Below, in pieces: positions 10,561 through 22,106 of a stretch of 64,000 nt of DNA (its first letter is position 1; the number at the start of each line of letters is the position of its first letter). Position numbers and translations under genes: made by a program. The notes under the pieces were generated by a model, which was given only the letters and a program-made list of their open reading frames with translations, ran no database searches and had not been told where the DNA came from. The stretch is from Ceriagrion tenellum (Eukaryota > Arthropoda > Insecta > Odonata > Coenagrionidae): contig OY720635.1 of assembly GCA_963169105.1 (NCBI GenBank), positions 133,753,872 through 133,817,871 on the forward strand, read 5' to 3'.

Positions 10561-12774
10561 TTGTCCACATACAGCATACTTGCCAATTTACAGTGGCCCA
10601 ATATAACAAACACAGAAGATAGACACATACAATTCAAAGAAAACTAAGATCAATAACAATTTATTAACATTTTTTTCTATGGGCCCAGCGGACAGAAGCG
10701 ATTAAACGTGTCGTCCTACCGGCGGCCATGTTGAAATTTTGTATGAATAGAATCAGTATTCAACCTCCGACTCCAGGATTATTTTCTTAAGTAAGCTGTT
10801 AAAATAATCGAACAAATATTACATAGCTTCTTAGTTAGTTGAAGTAGTAGTTAGTCCTCAGATATTGGTGCTGCTCATGAACTCCAATTTAAATTCCTGA
10901 GTATCAATTTCTAAGTCCTTAAAATGAAAACTAAATGCCTAATTTTATACAGGTACAGTAGACCTGGGAGCTGGCAATCCAAATATTTATCATGATCAGT
11001 AATTTTATTTGATCAACATTTACGATAGGGTCGCACATATCCATTGTGTCATTTGATTGGAGTGACAATGACCTCGATGTTATTTTTCACGCTTATTTTT
11101 ATTCTAAATGGAAAAATTCCCCTTTCGACACTTACCTCAAGGAATTCGTAGATGTAGAAGCGCAACGTTAGTGGACGCGCAGATAAGGAGCATTTCCATC
11201 CCTGTGGTGCTTGGCTAAACATATATATTATAATTGGAGTGTTTAAATCCTTACTGTAAGTAATATTTTTCCCTCGTCTTTCTATAATTGGCCGCCTGGA
11301 AAGGGATCATGAACCACGTGAAATATTGACCAGTGCTCATCTTGAGATGCACTTGCTTGATTGAACTGCCATGGTCGCCAGGCTTATTCGACCCTCATGA
11401 TCAGAATCAGTGAATAAATTTAATTTTGGTATGCTAGGAGCACCGACCCTGCTTGCTTCCTTATTTTCAATCAGGGATTTAACCATACATAAAACATTCA
11501 TCATATATGGCTAATATGCCAGATTTACATTAATTTTTTAATAATCAGTAGAAATATGTTGTAAAATATACCATTAAATCGATAATATTGCGTCGATACC
11601 ACTGGTTCTCTACAAGTATTGCTTATAAATACTTGTTGGTTAAAAGCAGTACTCTTTTGGGCAGTGCCTATGCCTACGTACTTATACTTGTACCAGTAGC
11701 ATCATCGCTTGGGCTTCGTATTTTCTGCGTGTTACAGTTATTCGATACTTTTCTAGCCAAGCCATTGCCATATTCTGGTGTCAGGCTTATTATGTCCTCC
11801 TTGTATCAAGTATTTTCTTGTTGTTTTTCTACTTTGTATTATGCCCCACGTAATGGGAGCCAAAAATGTAAAAGGTATTATTACAAATTAATACGCGAAA
11901 TGCCACACGTTGTGGATAAACATGTAACACGAAAAACTATTGATTCTTTTACCTGGAAAGAAACCACGATTGCGGTATCTTCTCGTACCTTATATTTTAA
12001 TTACTTTGCCCCAGCTTGCTCGTCGGAAAAGAAAATACATGAAACATTGCAGGTTTAGAGATACGGTTGCAATTTACTTGACAAAATGAAATATTCAATT
12101 TACAGACAATTTAAATAATCAAAATAATTCCTTATACCCTTAGGTCATGACCAACTGTATATTCTAATTTAGACACAAATTTGGTATATGAATAATTATT
12201 CTTTCTTTTAAGTATATCGTTTAATTATTTGCCACACTTCATCACTTAAACTTTTCACAAAATCCAATTACTTGATACAAAGGGATATCAGTCACAAACT
12301 TAATTCTTGGCCAATTAAAACCTCTTGCCTTATGGCTTCTTGTAGATATCTTATATGAAAATAAAAGTTTATAGTTACGACCCAATTATTCGACGACACA
12401 GGTTGGTTTGTCCCTCTGTGGTCTGGAAAATCCTCTCAGCCTGCGTGGTGTTCGTCCTTGGCGGGCCCTCAGCTTTTTGGGTCTCGTCCTGTTGTAAAAT
12501 CTCCCGTTCCTCTCCTTAATTCCAGCTCCTTTGTCAATTCTCCTTTTCTACGTGGGCTATGTCTCGCACGATGCCACACTCTGGAATTTCCCTCAACCAA
12601 AAACTTGCGTGCTCTCTCTTTGCACGTCCGTTCACTGCGAGGGTTTTGATCTACCAAGCTATTTTCGTGCTGTCTTTGCACGACCGTACACTCCGACGGT
12701 TTGCTCAACAATCCCCCTTTTGTTGCCCACGCTTCCACTCCTTAGGTCTATTGTTTATTCTCAAAATTCACAAT
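10561..12774. other. No gene identified
   Basis: AT-rich. A 156-codon plus-strand frame (11588-12058, non-ATG start) is the longest but has no recognisable domain and a composition expected of open AT-rich DNA. 12400-12760 is more GC-rich and contains the 5' part of a dispersed repeat shared with 47480-47720. Confidence 0.45.
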
Positions 12775-12865
12775 ATGGTGGGTCCCTTATTGTTATTATA
12801 AACCATGAGGTGGTAAAAGAAAAAATGGCGAGACCAGCGTTATGTTACATCCTTAATAACGAGAC
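12690..12865 (+). repeat. Dispersed repeat, copy 1 (partner at 47480-47680, minus)
   Basis: ATGGTGGGTCCCTTATTGTT, then TATAAACCATGAGGTGGTAAAA and GCGTTATGTTACATC, align with the minus strand at 47480-47575 (ATGGTGGGT, TTTCTCCCACGCGGTGGGAAAA, GCGTTGTGTTACATA). Upstream similarity (CTATTGTTT) extends to about 12690. No coding capacity. The class is unknown. Confidence 0.55.
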
Positions 12866-13478
12866 GAACCTAGTTTTTTTGCTCTCCTCCTATTCGTAGA
12901 TAGTTACTCTCTCCCCCAAGTGAATGCAATCCTATACAATTTTACACCGCCACCAAGTCCCTCACTGACGGTGTAATTCTATTGCAAACATTACAACTCT
13001 CTAGTAATGCTGAACCACTGAAGATGATGAACAAGTCTGTCTCTCTTCGAAACATCGGGATATTTGGAGAGACTGACCCAGTTGAGCACCTGAAAGACCT
13101 TTCTTCAATGAAAGCGAAAGATAAGTATTGTTCACCTTAAAATGTGTTACCGACCGTGATTTAGTAATTCATTGCGATTATTGGGTTCAAATGATAATGA
13201 CAATGAATTGTAGACATATTGGTCAATATATAATTTCAATGGTGATAATACTTAGCTTCCGCTATCATTAAAAACACATTGTTTTGACAGCCCCTGGCAG
13301 AGTGATGTAATGCAAGAATCAGGCATTTGGACTGGCGCATTTAAATATTCGCCCTTTTATCACTAGATTCGGAAGACTTTGTAGAACTATGGCTTATTAC
13401 CGAAACATCTATATGCTACATAATTACTCTCATTCATTTGGGACTCGGTGAATTTATAACAAATCGAAAATATTGGAT
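12866..13478. other. No gene seen
   Basis: Unassigned AT-rich sequence between the dispersed repeat and the foldback. Confidence 0.5.
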
Positions 13479-13722
13479 AGTGACCTTATATTATTCCAAG
13501 TCCATACTGGTAAAAATGAAATAACTCGATAATAATTTCCACACTGTTTTAATGAACATTGACCATGGTTTTGACACTTTATGACTGCCATTGTCACGGT
13601 CAGGAGGTCACCTTGATAATGAAATAAAGTGTCGAAACCATCGCCGGTGTTCATTAAAACAGCGTGGAAATTTACCATCGAGTAATTTCATTTTTACCAG
13701 TAAGTATGGTTATAGGACACTT
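13479..13722. repeat. Foldback with hammerhead-like core
   Basis: Arms of about 110 bp share ACTGGTAAAAATGAAAT, ACTCGAT, AATTTCCAC, CTGTTTTAATGAACA and ATGGTTT-GACACTTTAT. The centre is near 13600. The right arm on the plus strand contains CCTTGATAATG, then GTGTCGAAACC, matching the core in the other foldbacks. No frame. The right flank TATAGGACAC partly mirrors the left flank GTGACCTTATA, so the arms may extend slightly beyond the clear part. Confidence 0.85.
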
Positions 13723-14799
13723 CCACTAAGTGATGCCTGAGACTCCTTCATACACCATCGCCAGTATCTGCAACAGCTCGCGGTGCAGCACTGATTGGCA
13801 TGCTTGGTCTTGCCACAGAGTTAAAAAGTCATAAAACCGTTGATAGATGCACCTTATCCTTCTCAGGAGTCTTCGTAGGGCAGGGATAATCGAAAAAATT
13901 CCGCAGTCAATATTCAAGGGAGGTCAGCAGTTCCCGCGCGATGATTTAAGATGGAAAAACTTGGGCATCCCTCGATTCCAGTCTCCGGATGGTCGCCCCA
14001 ACCGCTCTCACGCTTTTAATGCATGTTCGCTGACTTCATAAGGAGGCGCCGCGTTCGCCTCTCCTTTTGCCCCCCCCCCCCACACCTCATCCCCACACCC
14101 CATCCCCGTAGTGGCCGCACCCCGATAACAGGGATGATGTTTCCCAGCCGATCTGGCTTTCAACGCGATACCGTCGTCGACTCCCGTGATCGGCTTAACT
14201 TCCTAAGATGGTGGGACCCGCCGGAATGCATTAAAGATGAGGCTTATCGGCTTATGTAATGGGAACGGCCAAAAGGGGTCTGCCCTATTCGTGACAGACG
14301 ACGCAGACGGAGTGCGGGCGGCGACTGTTTTTTCGGCTGCCCACTCCCCCCCCCCCCGTTTTTTTCAATGACACGCCCCGGATGAGAGGTCGCGGCAGTG
14401 GAGGATCTCTATGAGTGGGCAGCGGGGCACGAATTTCGCCTCAGCGCCGGATGACGGGCGTCGCACGTCCGAGGCCCGCAAATCATTTTCCATTCGGCGT
14501 CCCCTGCTGGGGAATCGGTGGACTCGAGCCAGAAGGAAGGGAGGAAGACCATCAATAAAGGACCCTGAGGATGTAAGATTCATCGATCCTCTAGTACTTT
14601 GGGAAATTGAGAAAAATTATCTAACGCCGTTTTCTGTCATTTATTTTCTTTTTTCCACCATGCACATTATAGTATTTGGTAACGATATGGCCCTTGCTAT
14701 ACAACTAATACTTTTAAATAAATGCGTAGTCTTTTATAGCCAATCATTGCATTTACAAATGTAATGGTACAAAGTCACTCGCAGGGGTACATGTACACC
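13723..14799. other. GC-rich unassigned stretch
   Basis: 13960-14580 is clearly GC-rich, with poly-C runs at 14069 and 14346 and many CpG. Overlapping frames on both strands (up to 117 codons) carry no known domain. It could be a CpG island or an untranslated exon; nothing decides this. Confidence 0.4.
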
Positions 14800-14895
14800 A
14801 AAGGTATGCCATAAAAAATCATTTGACATGAACGGGATTCGAGCCCTGATCTTCCAATTGCCGGTCAGGAGTGTTAGCCAGCTACGCCTTGAAGG
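14800..14895 (-). mobile_element. tRNA-derived SINE head, minus copy
   Basis: Reverse complement shows a Pol III box-A-like TAGCTGGCTAACA, then box-B-like GGCTCGAATCC. It is followed by CAAATGATTTTTTATGG, which matches the body of the plus copy next to it. It is not a functional tRNA: no proper acceptor pairing and a SINE body follows. Confidence 0.65.
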
Positions 14896-15012
14896 AAGTT
14901 GGCTTGGTGGTATACCTGGCTAACACATCTGACAGGCAGTTGAGAGATTCGGGTTCAAATCCCGGTCGAGTCAAATGGTGTTTTTCATGGAGAATTTCAA
15001 CCCTTGGTGCCA
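14896..15012 (+). mobile_element. tRNA-derived SINE, plus copy
   Basis: Box-A-like TTGGCTTGGTGG, then box B GGTTCAAATCC at about 14950, then the body CAAATGGTGTTTTTCATGG, the same as in the inverted neighbour. The two copies are head to head with their promoters about 10 bp apart. The tRNA relationship is inferred from the boxes; the parent tRNA cannot be named. Confidence 0.7.
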
Positions 15013-17329
15013 ATGAGCGTAGGTTACGGCAAATGTTAATTTGAAATTAGTTAAATGTAAATTTCTACTGTTTATCAAACTGCGACGCATGACTACCAGC
15101 ATTCATGTGGTAGCATTAAACACGGTAATTACTCCGTCTCGGCTATTAGGCCGCTTACCCAAAATTTGGTTTGTGCACGTATGTATCAATACATACAATC
15201 TTGGGAACTTTGAGGCAGTTCACGCGCTACTGCACTGATAGAGGAAGTTCATATAATTAGGACCAGCGTGTAATTCGGACCAATAGATTTACTAAAGCAA
15301 GGAGCACATTTGATACAGTGTCGGTAGGTCGTTCCTTTCAAACGTCCTCCCTCCAAATTTTCAACTGTCAGGCTCGAGTCCTCTTACTCATAAAGGCAGA
15401 ATGATGCAAATCGTTCTTCTTTTATGTAACTTTTTTCTCCTGGGTTAATAGTGGACTACAAAGTTACTTTCTCTGGTTGAACTACAGGAATCGCTGAAGC
15501 GTACCTAAAAATGATTCTGCGAAATTCTGCCACTAGTGCTTTTGTTCCTCTCGTGTGTTTTGGACCACTATAGAGAGTGTATTTTAGGCTAATCCAATTT
15601 ACTAGGGAATACGTTAATTACTACAATTTATAGATGAAAATACGTACATAAAGCAGATCGCCGGGTGCTTTCGAAATGGGACGAAAGTTATCTGAGGGAC
15701 GCTAAAGGAGGAGGATAACCTAGGGTGATATGAACATTAATTGCTGAAATTACACACAATACATTCAGAAATAAATCAATAATGTTTCATAAAAATATCC
15801 CCCTATAAAAATAAGTAATCGTTTTAGATTTTACATGGCAAAAAACACATTATAAGTCACGGAACATGTTAGTTTTCAAGCATTCAGACAACAGGGCCAA
15901 ATTTTGGGTTCATCTAAATATTACACTACTAGCAGGACCAACTTACACGACCTCGGCACAAAAAACACGGAACTGAAATTTTTACAAGAATATTTTTAAA
16001 TTTTATGCTTAAAAACAATTGTAAAATCTAAGCGTGCAAATTGTCACCTTCGTTTAGTGAATTTTGTCCGGAAAATTTATCGTCTTTGTTGTTCACGAAT
16101 GGAGTTAGCGAGGTTCGAAGTTTGGTGATCCAAATCACACACGCTTCCCCTGGCTGCATTTTCTTTCTCATTTGGCAAACGTCATGAGAGCAAGCTTTGT
16201 AAGATGGCTGACGGGACGCTTTCGTCTTCGAAGTATTGACATCAACGAAAAAGCAGCAGGTCTTTCGGTCAGCAGTGAAAAGGTTACTTTTCCCAAGTGA
16301 TATTTCACTTTGATTCTTTGACACTGAATGAATGTTTCCTCCATGTCATAGTTAATTACAGTTCATGACTTACCAACGTCTAATTTCTCAGATTTCCTTA
16401 CCATTTCTGTAAAGTTTCAGAAGTATCATTAGAAAATATGGCTTTTTGTAGGTCGTTGTCTCTTGTAACCGTGAAAGAGCTTCCCATTAACGGTAAATTT
16501 TCATTTCTACAATTTTATATTCAATGATGGTACAAAATTATACTCCTCGTCTCTATTAAAAGTAGCAGATTGCTAAGATTCCGCTTTCATAATAAGTATG
16601 AATTAGGTTCAAGCTGTTTTTTTGGAAAGGTTGAATCTTCATAATGATGAGAGATAGAAAATAAGATAGTAACTGATTAAGTTTCTTTCGAAAAATGCCG
16701 ACCATAATTGGAACGCTTAATTGTCATTTTCCAGGTAAAAATGTGTTGAAACTATGGTTGGTAACTTTTTAGCGCAGTGGGCATTTTACGAGGTTTATTT
16801 TCTCTATCATAAACATTATGGGTTTTTTTTGTAATAAATTAATTTCTTCACAAAATGCAAATTATTACAAATAAAGCCTAAGTTATTCACTTAAATATAT
16901 AGGATATGAATTGGCAAACAAAGCTGTTATGATCCGTTTTTTACAAGTAATTAATGACGAGAGTAATTATGTGGTGGCCTATTAATAGCTGTGTACTACA
17001 ATACAAACTTGATTCTTCTTTCACACGTATCCTTCTCCCTCACGGAATTTGACGTGTTTACAAACTGGCAGCATTTATGTGAAATACGCTATTATCTTGG
17101 ACGCACTCTATGATCCGGCGTGAGGTCCTCAACTTATATATCTTTGGTATTTGTAGTATTACAACCGAATTATGGTTTTTGGAATTTTAACTCCGCGTTT
17201 CGGTCTTAGTCTTTTTTAGAAATTTTAACTCCGCATTTTGGTCCTACTTTCTTAGTATGTTCTCTTGATTCCGCTCTGATGTTGAAAATATTTGGGTATA
17301 AGCATATAAATTGAAGTCTCATTGGTAGA
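15013..17329. other. No gene seen
   Basis: AT-rich. A 98-codon minus-strand frame at 16028-16324 has no recognisable domain. No inverted or direct repeat of note was found. Confidence 0.5.
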
Positions 17330-18180
17330 ATGAGTTACCTTCAAAATCATGCCTCGAAACTGCTTCATACAATTGCCCTCTTTTCCATCCCTCAGAGACC
17401 CATGTCCGCACGACGTGCGCATATCGAATCCCCTTTGGTCACTGATGTACGCTGGGGTCTGGGTCAGTCAATACCCACGGCCTGCGATACGCGCGAAAAA
17501 AATACATATTCGTCGCCAGCGGCTCCATTATTCTCCCTCGTTACTTCGACCGAGTATCAAGCTTCAGTCGGGGAAGTGTTCATCCCGCGCTACGCCGGAT
17601 AAACGCTACGCGGCTTCTCTCTTCTGTGGTAAGCGTCGAATTTCCTCCTCCACCCCCGTCGCCCACCCTCCTCCTCCACCCTCCCCATTCTCATCTCATC
17701 GACGTCGTCGCCTCGGGTTCGCTCAAAACTTTTTTTTTTTTAGCCCGTCCCACCCCTCTTGACGAAAAGCATTTGATTTCCGGTATATCATCCGGACTCC
17801 TTAATGGTTTCTTTCCGTAAGCGGCAGCGGGTGCCACCGGGGTACGTAAGGGCGGAGTTCTTGGGGGCATCTGTGCCCCAACACCGCCCCCTCCTCTCGA
17901 CCACTGCCCCCGAGGGCGATCAGGTGGCCAGAGTGGGGGCGGGAAGGTGAGAGGACAAAGGAAATAACTGCATCAGGGGCGGAGGAAAGGTCTGTTCCCT
18001 GTCTTCTTCTACTCCTCCACCCCACCCCTCGTCGACGGGATGGACTCAGCATAATGGAGAGGAGTGCAGGGGGAACCCCGAGTGCATTCTGGGGTGTATT
18101 TGTGGGCGTGGGGCAGGGGGAGGGGATAAGTACATGGTGGGAGAAAAGGCGAGAGGAAGTGTGCTAAGGGCTGGTTTTTT
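17330..18180. other. GC-rich, pyrimidine/purine-skewed block
   Basis: Includes C/T-rich 17640-17760 and G-rich 18050-18190 with many CpG. Frames on both strands are proline- or arginine-rich low-complexity translations with no domain. It could be a CpG island or promoter region of a gene outside the window; no TATA or initiator was convincing. Confidence 0.35.
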
Positions 18181-18330
18181 TTGGGGGGTTGAAAGAAGAG
18201 GATGATGTGGGTTTTGCTGGTAATCTGCCTACTCCATCGATCTTCGATATGTGAAAACTATCGATGTAGCGATGATATACCGATGCGGCTAAGAATAGCT
18301 GTTACGTATGAAAATGACGATATTTCGAGC

Positions 18331-18630
18331 GATAACAGCACCACATGCATCTGATAATTTCAGCGCTCTGTTGTTGCATCACTGTTCATAATTGTCTCTC
18401 AGGTGATAACAATAGGTCCTATCAGTGATTCAACAAAATAAAGCTTAAATAACGTTATATTTACGATAACTGTCGCATTGCCATCATTCCTGAGGCAAAT
18501 CCTCTGGACTACATCATTCGACTGAATATTTGGGTGATAAATTATGACTATTTCTTCATGTTAACTGTATAGTCAGTATCTTAACAACAATTTCATTCAT
18601 GTCGCCATATTGACAACAGTTGTGACTTAA
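18331..18630 (+). repeat. Diverged direct repeat, copy 1
   Basis: Shares ATAATTTCAGCGCT, ATCACTGTTCATAATTGTC, GGTGATAAC-ATAGGTCCTAT, AAGCTT and TTACTGAGGCAAAT-type blocks with 18861-19216 in the same orientation. There is no coding frame. This is an old tandem or dispersed duplication of unknown class. Confidence 0.75.
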
Positions 18631-18860
18631 GTGGTCACATCGAAAATTAGCAGAGTCATCATCATCGGAGGTCATTTATGCAAACATTAGTTTGCGATAG
18701 CTCTAACACTTCACCATCTCTCTCCTAAAAGTCACCCACTTCATTCCTACATCATCCTTCAATTGGATGTTCTTAAAAACTTCCCAGATGTATTAGTCTG
18801 TTTTCCGATCTCTCAAATTAATCATTTCCGGTACGTGTGGAGCAATAACGGTAATTCGAG

Positions 18861-19216
18861 TATTTACAGCTCTAAATGCATCGGATAATTTCAGCGCTAT
18901 GTTGTTACATCACTGTTCATAATTGTCACATTGGTGATAACTATAGGTCCTATTGATGTATTCATAAAATTAAGCTTGAAAGACAGCGTATTTATGGTAT
19001 TTATCATGGTTTTGCCCTGATAATCCATTGTAATCATGATGACCATTTCACATCACCATTACTGAGGCAAATTCTCCGGACGACAACTTTCGATTCAATA
19101 TTTAGGCGATATATTTTTTATCAGTTCTTCATATTGACTACATCGCCCGTATCCTAACGACTATCGTATCCTAACGACTAATTCATGTAGAAATATTGGC
19201 GATAGTTAAGACATAA
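18861..19216 (+). repeat. Diverged direct repeat, copy 2
   Basis: Second copy of the repeat at 18331-18630. It carries an extra block of about 35-40 bp around 19000-19055 and a small internal tandem duplication (atcctaacgact, twice, about 19150-19180). Confidence 0.75.
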
Positions 19217-19514
19217 GCTGTCCTATCGGAAGTTCCGAAAAAGTTCCACCGTCTAATTTACTTATATCAAGGCCAAGAGTAAAAGCCTTCTGACCTTAGC
19301 ATGCCGTATTAGATCACATAAGGAATAATTTGCTAGAAGTTTAAACTAATAAATGCATTATATTTTGTAGTATTCAGATTTAGAAGGGAAGAAATTTTAA
19401 ATTTAGTGATGCATCATTCATTTTGAATTTTTCTATGACTTGCGCCTATTTTTTTTGCTGAAAGGAGACAGCAGAAAAAGATGATTGCTTGTATCACTGA
19501 TGACTGCCATCTGT
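19217..19514. other. No gene seen
   Basis: Unassigned AT-rich sequence. Confidence 0.5.
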
Positions 19515-19635
19515 CTTCTCCACCCTACCTCCATTCTTCGCGTAATTACCGACCCTAACCAACATATCTCGCACACCTGGCCACAAGGGCGCAAATGACC
19601 ACAGTTGCCGGTCGCCTCCCTATATAATTTACCAA
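19515..19635 (+). mobile_element. SINE 3' fragment
   Basis: Contains GGGCGCAAATGACC then GTCGGTCGCC-type CCGGTCGCCTCCCTATATA, matching the 3' end of the full SINE at 34334-34640 (read on its minus strand). The tRNA head is absent, so it is a 3' fragment. Confidence 0.6.
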
Positions 19636-19840
19636 CCGACGCTATTTTAATTACATCAAGGAATCCATTCCGACAATAGCTATTGAAATTTTCTACCATC
19701 TTGAATAACATTTGTAAGTGTCCGCGCACCAGCTTCCTCTGATTTTGCACTGTGGTGGTTTGTGAAAATATTTCATGCGCACAAATTTCCCCGATACACT
19801 CTGGCATAGATTAAACTGTATCGGTATTCCATTTCGGGTG

Positions 19841-19955
19841 GGGAAAGGGGTTGGTGTGGTGGCTGGAGTACCGGCTAACCATATACGGACGGCCAGGGTT
19901 CAAATCCCTGCAGAGGAAGATGTTTTTCAGAGGAAACCCGATCCCTACTTGAGTC
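19841..19955 (+). mobile_element. SINE tRNA-derived head
   Basis: GGTTGGTGTGGTGGCTGGAG (box A region), then CCAGGGTTCAAATCCCTGC (box B, inside a perfect stem) and GTTTTTCAGAGGAAACCCGA, nearly identical to the SINE at 34334-34640 but lacking its 3' half after ACTTGAG. Confidence 0.75.
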
Positions 19956-20088
19956 CATGGTCAATGGTCAATTCGGACCAATTCTGGTCAAAGCGTGGGC
20001 AAATCCCTACTCTCAGTAGTCCTCGTCTACCCAAGGTCTTTGATAGACAGTAATTCTCAGGAACACTTTCATCTCTTTGAGCTCTTTC

Positions 20089-20102
20089 ATATCTCTGATA
20101 TA
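20089..20102 (+). repeat. Target-site duplication, left
   Basis: ATATCTCTGATATA, identical to 20511-20524. The two copies flank the Penelope-like fragment exactly. Confidence 0.75.
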
Positions 20103-20182
20103 AGAAAGATCGAAGGCTTTCCCGGCGTATGGTATCGAGGAAGTCAATGCGGGTTTTCCACCGGGTCAGGTTGTCCATGTCT

Positions 20183-20222
20183 GCCGACGTTTCGATGACC
20201 GAGTTGCTCATCGTCTTCAGGG
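20183..20222 (-). ncRNA. Hammerhead-ribozyme-like motif in Penelope 3' region
   Basis: Minus strand: CTGAAGA, one unpaired C, a stem GATGA/TCATC with a 9-nt loop, then GAAAC and GTC. Hammerhead cores read CUGANGA, stem II, GAAA, with cleavage after an H of UH. The extra base next to CTGAAGA departs from the canonical form but recurs in other copies here. Activity is not shown. Confidence 0.5.
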
Positions 20223-20272
20223 CATGTCAATTTTCGGAAGTGGTCCACCTTATATAGGGTCCATTTGGCGCG

Positions 20273-20510
20273 TCAGCCTGGGCAGGTGTCACCTGATTGG
20301 CTGGATTTTTCCCGCCTTTTTTCTCGGGCTTCTCGGATGCTTCTCAGTACTGGCTTCAAAGAATTACTGAGTGAGTATCCCGCGTCTCGGTTCATAGTTG
20401 TTTCTCTCATCCTGATTTCGATCGCTTCCCTCGTCAGCCTTTGCCAAAACTTGTCGATGCGATGCGATCTCCCATCTGCTGGGAAGAAACGAAAGTTCTT
20501 TCTCGCCTCG
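20273..20510 (-). pseudogene. C-terminus of Penelope-like protein (GIY-YIG side)
   Basis: In the frame ending with TGA at 20273-20275 the translation includes RIDKFWQRLTREAIEIRMR, then TMNRDAGYSLSN and LKPVLRSIREAREKRR. The REAIEI...MNRDAGY pattern is typical of the segment right after the GIY-YIG endonuclease of Penelope-like retroelements, where it precedes a basic end. About 79 codons remain of a protein usually near 700-800 residues. The frame is open within the fragment. It is a truncated, non-functional copy. Confidence 0.75.
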
Positions 20511-20524
20511 ATATCTCTGATATA
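20511..20524 (+). repeat. Target-site duplication, right
   Basis: ATATCTCTGATATA, identical to 20089-20102. Confidence 0.75.
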
Positions 20525-21194
20525 CTTCAGAATTAAACTGAAAACTGCTTTGCATAGCCAAAGTAAGGCCTATGTGAGTGAACTTATAGCTACAATGCAG
20601 GAAATGCTTGAATGAGACTCCCGAGGCTACAGCACCATAATAGGGGGTGAAATTAGGCAGAATTTAGTTTTCCAGATTTATCCTTATGGTTCCTCCAAAT
20701 CTTCAATTCTGTCCACATTTCCTTATTCCTACCCTTCTCAATGTAGTGTAAAATTCCAGGAATGAAATGGCTACAATGGTTCGCCTCCCACATTTATTTG
20801 CCTCTCCTTCTCAATCAGGGGAAATAAATCAAGAGTCAAGACCCTCCACGAGGGTACCGCCCAGCCCGCCCTTACGGTAGTCATCCATGGAAATACCGCA
20901 ACCATTACCCCGCCTCCACAACACCATCGTTCAACATTTCCCCATTCCCTCTGCCCTTGCTCTCCTCACCCTTCCATTGCAAAGAAACAGTTAATTATAA
21001 AAAATATTTTCATACGATTTCCCAGAGAATGGAATTCCATATGGAAATATGGATTTGCTTCTCAGTCCACGGCTTTATCTTGCAAAGCGGAGAAATGTGA
21101 ACGCATCACCTAATAGAAGAAAATGATATATTTTTATGCAGATCACCTTGCATCAATAAGGAACGGTAATAATTCAAATGTGATATTCATTGCA
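20525..21194. other. No gene seen
   Basis: Unassigned between the Penelope fragment and the foldback. Confidence 0.5.
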
Positions 21195-21397
21195 GACATG
21201 ACGAAAAATAAAAATTTCTTGGTATTATCCACACTTAAAACTTTTATTCCTGACCCAGGTTTCGACTACCTTGCAATAATTTGTCCTTGCAAAGATTGCC
21301 TTGCAAAAATGATTGCAAGGCAATCGAAACCTGGGTCAGGAAGAAAAGTTTCAAGTGTGGAAAATACTAAGAGATTTTTTCTTTTTCGTCATGTCTT
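21195..21397. repeat. Foldback with hammerhead-like core
   Basis: Arms share AGACATGACGAAAAA, AGTATT-TCCACACTT, AACTTTT, and CCTGACCCAGGTTTCGA, at high identity. The right arm on the plus strand has a perfect stem GATTG/CAATC (loop CAAGG) followed directly by GAAAC, the core arrangement found in the other foldbacks; CTGANGA is lost. No frame of its own: the 138-codon frame across it is an artefact of the palindrome. Confidence 0.85.
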
Positions 21398-21661
21398 TAG
21401 TGTTATTCCACAAAGTCACGCCTTCAACCAACCAAGTTTATTCGTGATATTAATTACCGATATATCGCAAATCTACGCTTCTGTTTCCAAAAATATTTCA
21501 AATGTATTACATTCGAATCAATACAAACTTATCGATTGAATAAATAACGCTTAAATTTTAATAAAATACATTATTTTTATCTTTATTAATCAAATAAGTA
21601 TGGTAAATCACATGAATATATTCCTTTTAGTAGTCTTAAATTCTCAGAATTAAATTCTCAT

Positions 21662-21663
<2 letters not shown>

Positions 21664-21709
<46 letters not shown>

Positions 21710-21770
21710 CAATTATTTTCACTTCATACAATTTTTACAATTATATTATTATAATTATATATATAATTAC

Positions 21771-21848
<78 letters not shown>
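21664..21848. repeat. (TA)n microsatellites with imperfect spacer
   Basis: Two long TA tracts (21664-21709 and 21775-21848) separated by about 65 bp of AT-rich sequence. Confidence 0.9.
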
Positions 21849-21851
<3 letters not shown>

Positions 21852-21927
21852 GATTGGCAGCAGGTCCCCGTATGTGGCTTCCGATGTCTCCTCTCTCTGT
21901 GCAGCCACGTCTAAGCTACCGAGGCGT

Positions 21928-22106
21928 CCTCTTCCCCTGTGGATTTTTGTGACCTTTACGGGACTAGATGTTCTCGACTGCCGGACATACAATGTAAGAA
22001 TCAGTCGCTACTGAGCGCTTAGCGCCACTGCCCACGAGGAAAGATCGTACTTTGAACACGGAGAGGCGTTCACTCTTATTTGACAAATTTTAAGCTATCC
22101 GGGACT
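21928..22106 (+). repeat. Dispersed repeat, copy 1 (partner 52133-52310)
   Basis: About 180 bp shared with 52133-52310 at roughly 90% identity: CCTCTTCCCCTGTGGATTTT, CGACTGCCGGACATACAATG, CAGTCGCTACTGAGCGCTT, CCCACGAGGAAAGATCGTAC and AAGCTATCCGGGACT. Both matches begin and end at the same points, so it is a defined element. No frame. The class is unknown. Confidence 0.8.

Larger units (their letters stand above)
20103..20510 (-). mobile_element. Penelope-like element, 5'-truncated 3' end
   Basis: Minus strand. The last 79 codons of the ORF are followed by about 170 bp of 3' region, and the whole is flanked by the 14-bp repeat ATATCTCTGATATA. The 3' region has a TATATAAGG box and a hammerhead-like core (20183-20222). 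Its end (TACGCCGGGAAAGC) matches the 3' end at 28060-28176. A 5' truncation with target-site duplication is what is expected of target-primed reverse transcription. Confidence 0.8.

Noticed and set aside
11588..12058. 156-codon plus-strand frame
   Set aside because: No ATG at its start, no recognised domain, isolated. A frame of this length is possible by chance in 64 kb read six ways.
14829..14973. Possible tRNA genes on both strands
   Set aside because: Box A and box B are present, but acceptor stems do not pair properly and both are followed by the same SINE body.
17330..17820. Frames of 90-137 codons
   Set aside because: Three overlapping frames in C/T-rich sequence, no domain, proline-rich low complexity.
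21661..21852. 63-codon Ile/Tyr frame
   Set aside because: Translation of a (TA)n microsatellite.
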